Part shown: positions 24,201-33,686 of the stretch, piece by piece
Layout of the letters: each line of letters opens with the position of its first letter
Numbering within the stretch: the stretch's first letter is position 1
From: Alphaproteobacteria bacterium
GTDB taxonomy: Bacteria; Pseudomonadota; Alphaproteobacteria; Micropepsales; Micropepsaceae
Reading direction: 5' to 3'
DNA: 52,413 nucleotides
Assembly (NCBI GenBank): GCA_025924715.1
Contig: JAICHV010000025.1
Location: 1 to 52,413, forward strand
The notes under the pieces: generated by a model
Database searches by the model: none
The model's input: only the letters and a program-made list of their open reading frames with translations
What the model was told of the DNA's origin: nothing
Program-made: the position numbers and the translations under genes

Positions 24201-25033
24201 ACGAGGATCCCAAACCGCGCGATCCACGCTCCCGCGGCTCGCGGCGGGCGAAAGCGCGTCAGATGGTGTCGGCGCGGCTGGAGAAGCTGGAAGATCTTTC
24301 CATCAGCAAGCTGGTGCCGTCCACCCTGACGTTGCTGGGCCTGTGCAGCGGCACAACCGCGATCCGCTTCGCCTTGCTGCATGATTGGACCAGCGCCGTG
24401 GCCGCCATCGTCTTCGCCATGATCTTCGATTTGCTGGACGGACGTGCCGCCCGGATGCTGGGCGCCGACACCCGATTCGGGGCGCAGCTCGATTCCCTGG
24501 CCGATCTGGTCAGCTTCGGCATCGCCCCCGGCGTCATCATGTATGTCTGGAGCCTGGAAGCGATGGGCCCGGCCGGCTGGATCGCAACCCTGATCTTCTG
24601 CGCCTGCGCCGCCATCCGCCTTGCTCGTTTCAATGTGCAGAGCGTCCGCGACGAAGGCGCCACCAAGGCCAATCCCTATTTCACCGGCCTGCCTACGCCG
24701 GCGGCGGCCTGCATGATGCTGCTACCCATGCTGGTCAGCTTTCAGTGGAATGGCGCGCTTCCGCGGGCGCCTTGGGTGGTTGCCGGCATGATCGCGATCA
24801 CTTCGGCCTTGATGGTGAGCCGGTTGCCGACGCCCTCGATCAAATATATGCGGCTTCAGCGCGAGCATCGCATTCTGGCCGGAATTTGCAGCCTCTTGCT
24901 GCTGGCCCTACTGATCGCCTGGCCCTGGGCAACCTTGACCGCCGGTCTGCTGATTTATGTCGCCACCATTCCGGTCGCGATGGTGGTGCATCATCCCCAT
25001 GCGGCAAGGCAGCGGCGCGAAGCGCATTCCTGA
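24197..25033 (+). CDS. pssA: CDP-diacylglycerol–serine O-phosphatidyltransferase
   Basis: Makes phosphatidylserine from CDP-diacylglycerol and serine, the substrate of the psd product encoded just upstream. 278 residues, several membrane helices. The CDP-alcohol transferase motif is complete: Asp78, Asp81-Gly82, Ala85-Arg86, Gly95, Asp99, Asp103. The proposed start is TTG 24197, overlapping the psd stop (TTGA) with GAGG five bases upstream; the frame is open earlier, but that part lies inside psd. It ends three bases before the convergent metallopeptidase gene. Confidence 0.92.
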   Translation: MNEDPKPRDPRSRGSRRAKARQMVSARLEKLEDLSISKLVPSTLTLLGLCSGTTAIRFALLHDWTSAVAAIVFAMIFDLLDGRAARMLGADTRFGAQLDSLADLVSFGIAPGVIMYVWSLEAMGPAGWIATLIFCACAAIRLARFNVQSVRDEGATKANPYFTGLPTPAAACMMLLPMLVSFQWNGALPRAPWVVAGMIAITSALMVSRLPTPSIKYMRLQREHRILAGICSLLLLALLIAWPWATLTAGLLIYVATIPVAMVVHHPHAARQRREAHS

Positions 25034-25036
25034 AAT

Positions 25037-26116
25037 CTAGCCGGCCTTCTTCATCCGCAATTTGGGATGGGTGAGAGCGTGGATGAATCCCAGCTTGGCG
25101 ATGGCGCGCGGCGCCAGCACAAAAGGATAAAGATCGGGCTGGCCCATCGAGCGATTGAGGCTGTTGACGGCGAAGGCCATGGGCAGCCAGGCATCGATCA
25201 GTTGCTCGATGGTGCCGGCGCGATAGGCGTCGAAATTGACCACCGCCTGGATCTCGCCATGGGCGGCGCGGGGCTTCACCTTGACCCCGAACGACCAGGC
25301 GGTCTCCAGCGTATCGACGATGTGCAGGTAATGCGCCCAAGTCTCGGCGAAATCCTCCCAGGGATGGGTGGTGGCATAGACGCTGACGAAATTGTCCTGC
25401 CAGCCCGGCGGGGCGCCATTTTCGTAATGCCGCTTGAGCGCCTCGCCGTAATCGGCGCGTTCGTCGCCGAATTGGTCGCGGAATGACGCCAGCTTTTTTT
25501 CGTCGCCGGCGATCAGCCGGTCCCAGAAATAATGCCCCACCTCATGACGGAAATGGCCCAGCAAGGTTCGATAGGGTTCGCCCATCTCGCCACGCACTTT
25601 TTCGCGCATGGCGTCATCGGCTTCGCGAAGCGCCAGGGTGATGAGGCCATTGTCATGGCCGATCATCACCCCTTGCGCGTGCGGCACAGGGGGATCGGCG
25701 AGAAAATCGAAAGCCAGGCCATGCGCCGGATCGTCCTGGCGGTTCTCCAGCGGCAACCCCAGCCGCATCAGGCTGTAGAACAGCCGGTGCTTGGCCGCCT
25801 CGATCCGGGCCCAGAGCCGGTCATTGCCCGCCACGCTGAGGTCGGGGATCACGCGGTTGTGGCGGCAGGCGGCACAAAAGCCGCTCTCATCCTGCGCCGG
25901 CACCATCCAGTTGCAGACCCCGAACTGGGCATTGCGGCAGAATTTGCGCGGCCTATCCGGGGCCGCCAGCACCTTCCAGTCGTCGCCGCCCCCCGCCTCC
26001 AGCGCGGAAATCTGTTCCATATCAGGCAGATAGCCCAGGATATGGCCACAATGTTCGCAGCGGATATTCTCAAAATAGAGAACTTGGCCGCACGACTGGC
26101 AGCTGAACAATTTCAT
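25037..26116 (-). CDS. Putative zinc-binding metallopeptidase with zinc-ribbon N-terminus
   Basis: 359 residues, cytoplasmic. The N-terminal zinc ribbon has Cys6, Cys9, Cys20 and Cys23; a second cysteine set is Cys60, Cys68, Cys81 and Cys84. The catalytic motif HEVGH is at 191-195 (FRHEVGHYFWD), and the likely third ligand region is HPWEDFAETWAHYL. The family is known only from sequence. The start MKLFSCQSCG (ATG 26116) was chosen because the frame upstream is low-complexity. It is divergent from the amidoligase/transglutaminase cassette, sharing a 125-bp region, so it may belong to the same process. Confidence 0.85.
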   Translation of the reverse strand: MKLFSCQSCGQVLYFENIRCEHCGHILGYLPDMEQISALEAGGGDDWKVLAAPDRPRKFCRNAQFGVCNWMVPAQDESGFCAACRHNRVIPDLSVAGNDRLWARIEAAKHRLFYSLMRLGLPLENRQDDPAHGLAFDFLADPPVPHAQGVMIGHDNGLITLALREADDAMREKVRGEMGEPYRTLLGHFRHEVGHYFWDRLIAGDEKKLASFRDQFGDERADYGEALKRHYENGAPPGWQDNFVSVYATTHPWEDFAETWAHYLHIVDTLETAWSFGVKVKPRAAHGEIQAVVNFDAYRAGTIEQLIDAWLPMAFAVNSLNRSMGQPDLYPFVLAPRAIAKLGFIHALTHPKLRMKKAG

Positions 26117-26143
26117 CGAAAATCTCGGGTTTTCTCGCAACTG

Positions 26144-26170
26144 GGAACGCCCCTTTCTGAAGGGGGTTCC
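26144..26170. other. Hairpin in the divergent region before the amidoligase cassette
   Basis: GGAAC(G)CCCCTT-TCTG-AAGGGGGTTCC, an 11-bp stem with one bulged base, between the metallopeptidase and transglutaminase-DUF2126 genes. It could be an operator for both directions or an RNA leader structure. Confidence 0.4.
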
Positions 26171-26241
26171 AGGAGGCTGCGGCGGCGGGGGCATAGCCGC
26201 CCCTTCGCGGTTGCGGCATAGTTTTGTTCCGCAGAGGACCC

Positions 26242-29200
26242 ATGAGTATCCAGGTCGCAATTCATCACGCCACGAACTACCGATATGACCGCCCGATTAT
26301 GTTGGGGGCACAGACCGTGCGCCTACGCCCGGCGCCCCATTGCCGCACCAAAATTCTGGCCTATGCCTTGAATGTCGAGCCGGCGGGACACTTCCTCAAT
26401 TGGCAGCAGGACCCCCAGTCGAACTGGCTGGCCCGTATCGTGATACCGGAAAAGACCGATCACTTCCGGGTCAGCGTCGATCTGACGGTCGAGCTCAATG
26501 TCATCAATCCCTTCGATTTTTTTCTGGAGCCGGAGGCCGAGCATTTCCCTTTTGCTTATGCACCCGAGCTGAAAGGCGAGCTGGAGCCCTATCTGCGCAT
26601 CAAGGATTGCGGGCCGCGCTTCGATGCTTATGTCGCGGCGATCCCGCGCTCACGCAAACAGACCACCAGCTTCCTGTTCGAGCTCAATGCCAAGCTGACG
26701 CGCGAGATCGGCTATCTCATCCGCATGGAACCGGGCATCCAGGCGCCCGATGTCACCCTGACCAACCGATCCGGCTCCTGCCGCGATAGCGCTTGGCTGC
26801 TGGTGCAGATCCTGCGGCATCTGGGCCTGGCCGCCCGTTTTGCCAGCGGCTATCTGATTCAATTGAAGCCGGATGTGAAAGCGCTGGACGGGCCCTCCGG
26901 CGCCACCCAGGATTTCACCGATCTTCATGCCTGGTGCGAGGTCTATTTGCCCGGCGCCGGCTGGGTCGGGCTTGATCCCACTTCCGGCCTGTTCGCCGGC
27001 GAAGGCCATATTCCGCTGGCCTGCGCCGCCAATCCCACCCAGGCGGCGCCGATCAGCGGGGCAGTGGAAAAAAGCGAAGTGTTGTTCGATTTCGAAATGT
27101 CGATCAGCCGCGTGGTCGAACCGCCGCGCGTGACCAAGCCCTATCGCGACGAAGAATGGGCCGCGATCGAGGCGCTGGGCGACAAAGTCGATCAGATTTT
27201 GAAATCCCACGACGTGCGGCTGACCATGGGCGGCGAGCCGACTTTCGTTTCGATCGACGACCGCTCGGGCGCGGAATGGCATACCGATGCCGTCGGCCCG
27301 ACCAAGCGGGCGCTGGCCGATATTCTGATCCGCCGCTTGCGCGACCGTTTCGCGCCCGGCGGCATGCTGCATTACGGCCAGGGCAAATGGTATCCGGGCG
27401 AATCCCTGCCGCGCTGGGCCTTTGCGCTTTATTGGCGCGAAGATGGGGTGCCGATGTGGCGCGATCCGGCACGCATCGCCAGCGAAAAATCCGACCACCG
27501 GGCGAGCGTCGAGGATGCGCGGCGGCTGATCGAAGCGGTGGCGGAAAAACTTGGCCTGGGCGCCGGCTATGTCATGCCCGCTTATGAAGATTTCTGGCAT
27601 CATCTGGGCAAGGAACGGAGCCTGCCCGCCAATGTCGACACCGCCGATTCCAAGCTCGACGACAAGGAAGAACGGGCGCGGCTGGCGCGGGTGTTCGAGC
27701 GCGGATTGGCGCAGGCCGTCGGTTATGTTCTGCCCCTAGAACGGGCTTCGGATGGGCGCTGGCGCTCGGAACATTGGAAGACCCGCTCCGGCAAGCTGCA
27801 ACTGATACCGGGCGATTCCGCCATCGGCTTCCGGCTGCCGCTGCATTCTTTGCCCCATGTGCCGCCAACCGCGCGAAACTTCGTCGCCCCGCCGGACCCC
27901 TTCGCGCCGCCGCCGCCGCTGGAAGGCCACGATGGCGCCTATGCGCAAATCAGCGCCCCGCCGAAGACGCGGATCGTGGCGAAGGACAGCGCGGCGCAGC
28001 AGGCGGTGCGCACCGCCATGACGGTGGAACCGCAAGGAGGTCATCTCAATATCTTCATGCCGCCGGCCGAGACCATCGCCGATTATTTCGCGCTGGTCGC
28101 CGCCGTCGAAGACGCGGCTGAAAGCTTGAACCTGGCGGTGCAGTTGGAAGGCTATCCCCCGCCTTACGATCCGCGCATCAATGTCATCAAGGTGACGCCC
28201 GATCCCGGCGTAATCGAAGTGAATATCCATCCGGCCAAAAATTGGCGCGAACAAATCGACATCACCGAGGCGCTGTACGAAGAGGCCGCCGCCGCGCGGC
28301 TGTCGACCGAAAAATTCCTGCTGGACGGCCGCCATACCGGCACCGGCGGCGGCAATCACATTGTGGTGGGCGCGGCCACGCCCGCGGATTCGCCATTCCT
28401 GCGCCGGCCCGATCTGCTGGCCAGCCTGGTCGCCTATTGGCAGAACCATCCGGCGCTATCCTATTTATTCTCCGGCCTCTTCATCGGTCCCACCAGCCAG
28501 GCGCCGCGGCTGGACGAGGCGCGGCATGACGCACTGTATGAACTGGAAATCGCCTTCGGCGAGATCGAGCAACAATGCGGGTCAAACGGAGCGGCCGCCC
28601 ATGTCCCGCCCTGGCTGGTCGACCGTATTTTCCGCAATCTGCTCACCGATGTGGCGGGCAATACCCATCGCACCGAAATCTGCATCGACAAGCTCTATTC
28701 CCCCGACGGTCCGACCGGGCGGCTGGGGCTGGTGGAATTCCGCGGCTTTGAAATGCCGCCGCATGCGCAAATGTCTTTGGCGCAGCAATTGTTGCTGCGT
28801 GCCTTGATCGCGCGGTTCTGGCGCGAGCCGTATCGCCAGGGGCTGGTGCGCTGGGGCACTGCGCTGCACGACAAATTCATGCTGCCTCATATCGTCTGGG
28901 CGGATCTGACCGACGTCATCGCCGATATGAAGGCTCATGGCTTCGGCTTCGATGCCGCCTGGTTCGCGCCGCATTGGGAATTCCGCTTCCCGCTTTGCGG
29001 CCGCGTGGCCTATGAGGGCGTCGGCCTGGAATTGCGCACGGCGCTGGAACCCTGGCATGTGATGGGCGAGGAAGGGGTCGTCGGCGGCACCGTGCGCTAT
29101 GTCGATTCCTCGGTCGAGCGGCTGGAAGCCAAACTCTCCGGCTTCACCCCTGGCCGTCATTATCTTCTCGCCAATGGCCGACGCGCGCCGCTCCAAGCAC

Positions 29201-29544
29201 TGAGCCAAGGCGTTGCCGTGGCAGGGGTGCGCTTCAAGGCTTGGCAGCCGGCCCATGGCCTGCATCCCACCATCGCGCCCCAAGTGCCGCTGACCCTGGA
29301 AATCTGGGACGCATGGCGCCGCCGCAGCCTGGGCGGCTGCACCTATCATGTCGCCCATCCCGGCGGTCGCAATTTCGAAGTCTTTCCGGTCAATGCCAAT
29401 GAAGCCGAAGGCCGGCGCCTGGCCCGCTTCGAGCCCTTCGGCTTTAGCGGGGGAATTTTTGAAGCCCCAAGGGAAGATACCAATCCGGATTTTTCCTATA
29501 CATTGGATCTGCGCCGCGGGGCTTTGAATTCCAGCAATGTCTGA
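26242..29544 (+). CDS. Transglutaminase-DUF2126 fusion (putative amidoligase)
   Basis: 1100 residues. The N-terminal part (about 1-300) is a transglutaminase-like cysteine peptidase with an intact triad: Cys180 (RSGSCRDSAW), His229 (DLHAWCEVY) and Asp245 (GLDPTSG). The remainder is DUF2126, annotated in Pfam as a putative amidoligase, with the conserved LTMGGEPTFVSIDD, HYGQGKWYPGE, TGGGNHIVVG and KLYSPDGPTGRLGLVEFRGFEMPP. ATG at 26242 with GAGGA upstream. It overlaps the next gene by 8 bases. Substrate unknown; a combined ligase/peptidase acting on a small peptide or amide is the usual inference. Confidence 0.9.
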   Translation: MSIQVAIHHATNYRYDRPIMLGAQTVRLRPAPHCRTKILAYALNVEPAGHFLNWQQDPQSNWLARIVIPEKTDHFRVSVDLTVELNVINPFDFFLEPEAEHFPFAYAPELKGELEPYLRIKDCGPRFDAYVAAIPRSRKQTTSFLFELNAKLTREIGYLIRMEPGIQAPDVTLTNRSGSCRDSAWLLVQILRHLGLAARFASGYLIQLKPDVKALDGPSGATQDFTDLHAWCEVYLPGAGWVGLDPTSGLFAGEGHIPLACAANPTQAAPISGAVEKSEVLFDFEMSISRVVEPPRVTKPYRDEEWAAIEALGDKVDQILKSHDVRLTMGGEPTFVSIDDRSGAEWHTDAVGPTKRALADILIRRLRDRFAPGGMLHYGQGKWYPGESLPRWAFALYWREDGVPMWRDPARIASEKSDHRASVEDARRLIEAVAEKLGLGAGYVMPAYEDFWHHLGKERSLPANVDTADSKLDDKEERARLARVFERGLAQAVGYVLPLERASDGRWRSEHWKTRSGKLQLIPGDSAIGFRLPLHSLPHVPPTARNFVAPPDPFAPPPPLEGHDGAYAQISAPPKTRIVAKDSAAQQAVRTAMTVEPQGGHLNIFMPPAETIADYFALVAAVEDAAESLNLAVQLEGYPPPYDPRINVIKVTPDPGVIEVNIHPAKNWREQIDITEALYEEAAAARLSTEKFLLDGRHTGTGGGNHIVVGAATPADSPFLRRPDLLASLVAYWQNHPALSYLFSGLFIGPTSQAPRLDEARHDALYELEIAFGEIEQQCGSNGAAAHVPPWLVDRIFRNLLTDVAGNTHRTEICIDKLYSPDGPTGRLGLVEFRGFEMPPHAQMSLAQQLLLRALIARFWREPYRQGLVRWGTALHDKFMLPHIVWADLTDVIADMKAHGFGFDAAWFAPHWEFRFPLCGRVAYEGVGLELRTALEPWHVMGEEGVVGGTVRYVDSSVERLEAKLSGFTPGRHYLLANGRRAPLQALSQGVAVAGVRFKAWQPAHGLHPTIAPQVPLTLEIWDAWRRRSLGGCTYHVAHPGGRNFEVFPVNANEAEGRRLARFEPFGFSGGIFEAPREDTNPDFSYTLDLRRGALNSSNV

Positions 29545-32050
29545 GATCGTCGAAGCCATGCCGGTCACCCGCTTCGATGAATTGCGCGACGCCTCGGGCG
29601 TGATCCGCCCGCAATGGCGCAGCTTCGCCAAAATGCTGACCGGGCTTTCGCCCGAGGATTATGCGCGCCGCCGCGCCAGCGCCGCGGCGATGGTGCGCGA
29701 CAATGGCGTCACCTATAATGTCTACGACGAGAGCGCCGGTCAGTCGCGGCCCTGGCAGCTCGATATCGTGCCTTTTATCGTTTCCGCCGCGGATTGGGCG
29801 CAGATCGAAGCCGCGGTGCTGCAGCGCGCCCAACTGGCGGACCTGGTCCTGCGCGACATCTATGGCGAGCGCAAACTGATCGCGCAGGGCCATTTGCCGC
29901 CGCATCTGGTGCTGGGCCATCCCCAATTCCTGCGGCCTTTGTCGGGTGCCGAGCCGGCGGGCGGCGTGCATGTGCATTTATATTCGGCCGATCTGGCGCG
30001 CACACCCGACGGAAGTTGGCGGGTGCTGGCCAGCCGCGCCGATGCGCCGGGCGGACTGGGCTATGCGCTGGAGAACCGGCTGGTGGTGAGCCAGAGCTTC
30101 CCCGACGCCTTTGCGCAAATGCAGGTGGCGCGGCTTGCCTCCTTCTTCAATGCCTATCGGGAAAGCATCTTGGACCTGGCCATGTCGCGCCGCGACCGCG
30201 CCGTGTTGCTGACGCCGGGCCCGTATAACGAATCCTATTTCGAGCATGTCTATCTCGCCCATTATCTGGGTCTGACCTTGGTCGAGGGCGACGATCTGGT
30301 GGTGCGCGATTCCCAGGTGTTCCTGAAAACCCTGACCGGGCTGGAACGGGTGGCGGCGATTTTCCGCCGGGTGGATTCGGATTTCTGCGATCCCTTGGAA
30401 TTGCGCGGCGACAGCGCCCTGGGCGTACCCGGCCTGGTGGAAGCTGTGCGGGCCGGCGGCGTTGTCGTAGCCAATGCGCTGGGGGGCGGCGTCACCGAAT
30501 CCCCGGGTATGGATGCCTATCTGCCGTCACTGTGCCGGGCCTTGCTGGGCGAAGAGCTCAAAATTGCCGACATCGCCACCATCTGGTGCGGCACGGAATG
30601 GGGCCGCAAGGAAGCGGCCGCGCGGCTTTGCACCGGCATGCTGCGCGATGCTTTTGACGCCAGACCCCTGTTTTCGCGGGGCTCCACCGCCAGGCTGGGC
30701 GCCGATATGAGCGCGCAGGACCATGCAAAGGCGCTGGCGCATATCGCGCAGCGCGGCGAAACCCTGGTGGTGCAGGATATCGCGCCGGTGGGGATGGCGC
30801 CTACCTTTGACAATGGCGTCTTCGGCGCGCGCCCCGTCAGCTTGCGCGTCTTCGCCGCCCGGACGGCCAAGGGCTGGATCGTGATGCCGGGCGGACTGAC
30901 CCGGGTCGCCGCCGATGAAACGGTGCGCGCTTTGTCGATGCAATCGGGCGCCTCGTCCAAGGATGCCTGGGTATTGTCCGAAGCGCCGGTGGATTCCTTC
31001 AGCCTGCTGGGCGGCCAGGGCCGCAGCGTGGAGATCAAACGCCATGGCGAAAGCGCCCCCAGCCGAGCCATGGATAATCTGTTCTGGCTGGGCCGCTATG
31101 CCGAGCGCAGCGAAAGCCTGGTGCGGATATTGCGCGCGGTGGCCATGCGTCTGGGCGATGCGCCGGCATCGGCCTTCGAGCTGACCCAGAAACTGGTGGT
31201 GCCGTTCAGCCAATCCACCGAGACGCCCGTGGCAGCCGATCCGGGCGATGAAAGCGGATTGGCCGCGCAATTGCAGCTTCTGATCTATGGCAGGCGCAAG
31301 AGCCGCGGTTTGCAGCGGCTTTTGGCGCGGGTGGAGTCCACCGCCTGGTCGGTGCGGGACCGCTTGTCGCTCGATACTTGGCGCACCATTCACACCCTGA
31401 CCATGCGGGAGGGGCTGCCGGATGAAAGCCAGCCCTTTGAAGCCACCGGCGCGCGGTTCTATCTCGACGACTTGGTGCGGCGGGCCGCGGCGCTGTCGGG
31501 CCTGTCGGCCGAGAACATGACCCGGGGCCCCAATTGGGTCTTCATGGATCTGGGCCGGCGCATCGAACGGGCCTCGCATCTGGCCTGGCTGGTCCAACAG
31601 GCGGTCTATGACGCGGGGGCGTCCGAGGCCGACAATATTCGCGGCGTGCTGGAAATCGCCGATAGCGCCATGACCTATCGCTCGCGCTATCTCAACCAGG
31701 TCCAGATCGTGCCCTTTATCGACCTGTTGCTGCTGGACGAAGCCAATCCGCGCTCGGTGGCGTTCCAGCTCGCCGCCATCGAAACCCATTTGCGCGAATT
31801 GCCCCGCATCACCCTGGCGCAGCGCAACGACGTTCCCGGCAGCATTGCCGCGGAAATACGCGCCCTGGTCGCCAACACCCATCCTTCGCGCATCAGCGTC
31901 TGCGAACATGGTGTGCGCCCGGCGCTGGGCGAATTTTCCGGGACCGTGCGGGAGCATTTGGCCATGCTCTCCGACGCCATCGCCGACGCCTATTTCCAAC
32001 ATGCCGGACGCCGGCGTACCGGAGCGGCGGCACGGGTGGGGATCGGATGA
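29537..32050 (+). CDS. Circularly permuted ATP-grasp protein fused to alpha-E domain (DUF403)
   Basis: 837 residues. Residues 1 to about 500 are the circularly permuted type 2 ATP-grasp domain (GVTYNVYDE, WQLDIVPFIVSAADW, LTPGPYNESYFEHVYLA, LVEGDDLVVRD, VMPGGLTRVA). Residues from about 510 are the helical alpha-E domain (RAMDNLFWLGRYAERSESLVRILR, ARVESTAWSVRDRLSLDTW, NWVFMDLGRRIERASHL). In many genomes these are two separate genes; here they are one. ATP-grasp enzymes couple ATP hydrolysis to carboxylate-amine ligation. It overlaps the upstream DUF2126 gene by 8 bases and is followed by a transglutaminase, so all three are one operon. Confidence 0.9.
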   Translation: MSEIVEAMPVTRFDELRDASGVIRPQWRSFAKMLTGLSPEDYARRRASAAAMVRDNGVTYNVYDESAGQSRPWQLDIVPFIVSAADWAQIEAAVLQRAQLADLVLRDIYGERKLIAQGHLPPHLVLGHPQFLRPLSGAEPAGGVHVHLYSADLARTPDGSWRVLASRADAPGGLGYALENRLVVSQSFPDAFAQMQVARLASFFNAYRESILDLAMSRRDRAVLLTPGPYNESYFEHVYLAHYLGLTLVEGDDLVVRDSQVFLKTLTGLERVAAIFRRVDSDFCDPLELRGDSALGVPGLVEAVRAGGVVVANALGGGVTESPGMDAYLPSLCRALLGEELKIADIATIWCGTEWGRKEAAARLCTGMLRDAFDARPLFSRGSTARLGADMSAQDHAKALAHIAQRGETLVVQDIAPVGMAPTFDNGVFGARPVSLRVFAARTAKGWIVMPGGLTRVAADETVRALSMQSGASSKDAWVLSEAPVDSFSLLGGQGRSVEIKRHGESAPSRAMDNLFWLGRYAERSESLVRILRAVAMRLGDAPASAFELTQKLVVPFSQSTETPVAADPGDESGLAAQLQLLIYGRRKSRGLQRLLARVESTAWSVRDRLSLDTWRTIHTLTMREGLPDESQPFEATGARFYLDDLVRRAAALSGLSAENMTRGPNWVFMDLGRRIERASHLAWLVQQAVYDAGASEADNIRGVLEIADSAMTYRSRYLNQVQIVPFIDLLLLDEANPRSVAFQLAAIETHLRELPRITLAQRNDVPGSIAAEIRALVANTHPSRISVCEHGVRPALGEFSGTVREHLAMLSDAIADAYFQHAGRRRTGAAARVGIG

Positions 32051-32063
32051 AGGATATCGCCTG

Positions 32064-32948
32064 ATGGAATATCTGGTCCGCCACCGCACCACCTACCGCT
32101 ATCTGCAGGATGTCAGTTATTCCTGCCATTTGGCGCATCTGGCCCTGCGCAGCTCGCCCTTGCAGCAGGTGATCTCGACTCAGCTGACGCTCAATCCGCC
32201 GCCGGCCTCGCGGTCGCGGCGGGCGGATTTTTTCGGCAATCAGGCCGAATGGTTCACCCTGGACCAGCCCCACAATCTGCTGGAGGTCTTGGCCGAAAGC
32301 CAGGTGCGGGTGGCGCCGGCGCCGCAGCGCGACCCCGCCCTGACACCAAGCTGGGAAGAGATCCGCCGCATGCTGGAAGAAGCGGGGGACGAGGCCAGCC
32401 GCGAGGCGGTTCAGTTCATCTTCGATTCTCCCCTCACCGCCTTCCAAAGCGATGTCGCGGCCTATGCCGGGGAAAGTTTTCCGCCTGGCGAGCCGATCCT
32501 GGCCGGGGCCATCGATCTGATGCGGCGCATTCATGCGGATTTTCGCTACGACACCACCGTGACCGACGCCACCACGCCGGTGGACCGGGTGTTCGAAATC
32601 CGCGCCGGCGTCTGCCAGGACCTGGCCCATATCGGCATCGCCTGTCTGCGCAGCCTGGGTCTTCCGGCGCGTTATGTGTCCGGCTATCTGCTGACCTATC
32701 CGCCGCCCGGGCAGCCAAGGCTGCTGGGCGCCGATGCCAGCCATGCCTGGTTCTCGGTCTGGGCACCGCCCTTCGGCTGGGTCGATCTGGATCCCACCAA
32801 CAATGTCGCGGTCAGTGAAGATCATGTCACCCTGGCCTATGGCCGCGACTATGGCGATATCGCCCCGCTGAACGGCATCATCCTGGGCGGGCATGACCAT
32901 ATGATCGAGGTCGCTGTGGACGTTATTCCGGCGCGCGACTATGGCTAG
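32064..32948 (+). CDS. Transglutaminase-like cysteine peptidase family protein
   Basis: 294 residues. N-terminal beta domain typical of bacterial transglutaminase-like proteins (MEYLVRHRTTYRY), then the catalytic core with Cys184 (RAGVCQDLAH), His227 (ASHAWFSVW) and Asp243 (DLDPTNN). No signal peptide, so cytoplasmic. Members next to ATP-grasp/alpha-E genes are thought to be peptidases or amide-forming enzymes acting on the ligase product. ATG at 32064 with AAGGA nine bases upstream; the frame is open further back, inside the previous gene. Confidence 0.9.
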   Translation: MEYLVRHRTTYRYLQDVSYSCHLAHLALRSSPLQQVISTQLTLNPPPASRSRRADFFGNQAEWFTLDQPHNLLEVLAESQVRVAPAPQRDPALTPSWEEIRRMLEEAGDEASREAVQFIFDSPLTAFQSDVAAYAGESFPPGEPILAGAIDLMRRIHADFRYDTTVTDATTPVDRVFEIRAGVCQDLAHIGIACLRSLGLPARYVSGYLLTYPPPGQPRLLGADASHAWFSVWAPPFGWVDLDPTNNVAVSEDHVTLAYGRDYGDIAPLNGIILGGHDHMIEVAVDVIPARDYG

Positions 32949-32963
32949 CCGCCGCAGGATTCC

Positions 32964-33668
32964 ATGACCTCTGTCAGTATCATCGCCATCGCGCTTCTTA
33001 CCGCCGCCGCAACCATGTCGGGCGGATGGATGGCACTGTCGCTGGGGGCAAGGCGCAATCTGGTGTTGGGCTTTTCTGCGGGCGCGGTGATCGGGGTGGC
33101 GTTTTTCGATTTGCTGCCGGAAGCACAGCAATTGAGCGGAGGCCTGGCGCTGAGCGCGGCCGGCGTCGGCTTCGTGCTTTATCTTTTGTTCGACCGGGTC
33201 CTGGCGCGGCATGACAATTGCGAAGCCGATATGCGGCGCGGCTTTCTGGGGGCCGCGAGTTTTTCGACCCATTCGCTGCTGGACGGATTGGGTATCGGCC
33301 TTGCCTTCCAGGCCGGCCATGGCGCCGGCGTGGCGGTGGCGGCCGCGGTGCTGGCGCATGATTTCGCCGACGGTCTCAACACCGTCAATGTGGTGAGCCG
33401 CAATGGCGGTTCGCGCCGCCATGCCTTGCGCTGGCTGGTGGTGGACGCTTTCGCGCCCCTGGCAGGCGCCATCCTCAGCCTGTTCGTCAGCCTGGCGCCG
33501 GAAAAATTGGGTGTGATCCTGGGGCTGTTCGCCGGATTCTTTTTATATATCGGCGGCGCCGATCTGCTCCCCGAAAGCCAGCGCGCCGGTCCCCGGCTGC
33601 CCACGGCCATCGCCACCTTGCTGGGCGCGCTGTTCCTTTATGGCGTGGCGCGGCTGGCCATGCCATAG
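32964..33668 (+). CDS. ZIP family divalent metal transporter
   Basis: 234-residue inner-membrane protein with about seven to eight hydrophobic segments. ZIP hallmark motifs are in helices IV and V: STHSLLDGLGIGLAF and LAHDFADGLNTVN, where the His and Asp/Asn residues line the metal site. A histidine-poor loop separates the helices. ATG with AGGA upstream, 15 bases after the transglutaminase stop, so it is likely co-transcribed with the cassette. Zn2+ is the probable substrate; Fe or Mn are possible. The zinc metallopeptidase nearby makes zinc supply a plausible link. Confidence 0.85.
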   Translation: MTSVSIIAIALLTAAATMSGGWMALSLGARRNLVLGFSAGAVIGVAFFDLLPEAQQLSGGLALSAAGVGFVLYLLFDRVLARHDNCEADMRRGFLGAASFSTHSLLDGLGIGLAFQAGHGAGVAVAAAVLAHDFADGLNTVNVVSRNGGSRRHALRWLVVDAFAPLAGAILSLFVSLAPEKLGVILGLFAGFFLYIGGADLLPESQRAGPRLPTAIATLLGALFLYGVARLAMP

Positions 33669-33686
33669 GTTTGAGCCGCCCTAGGC

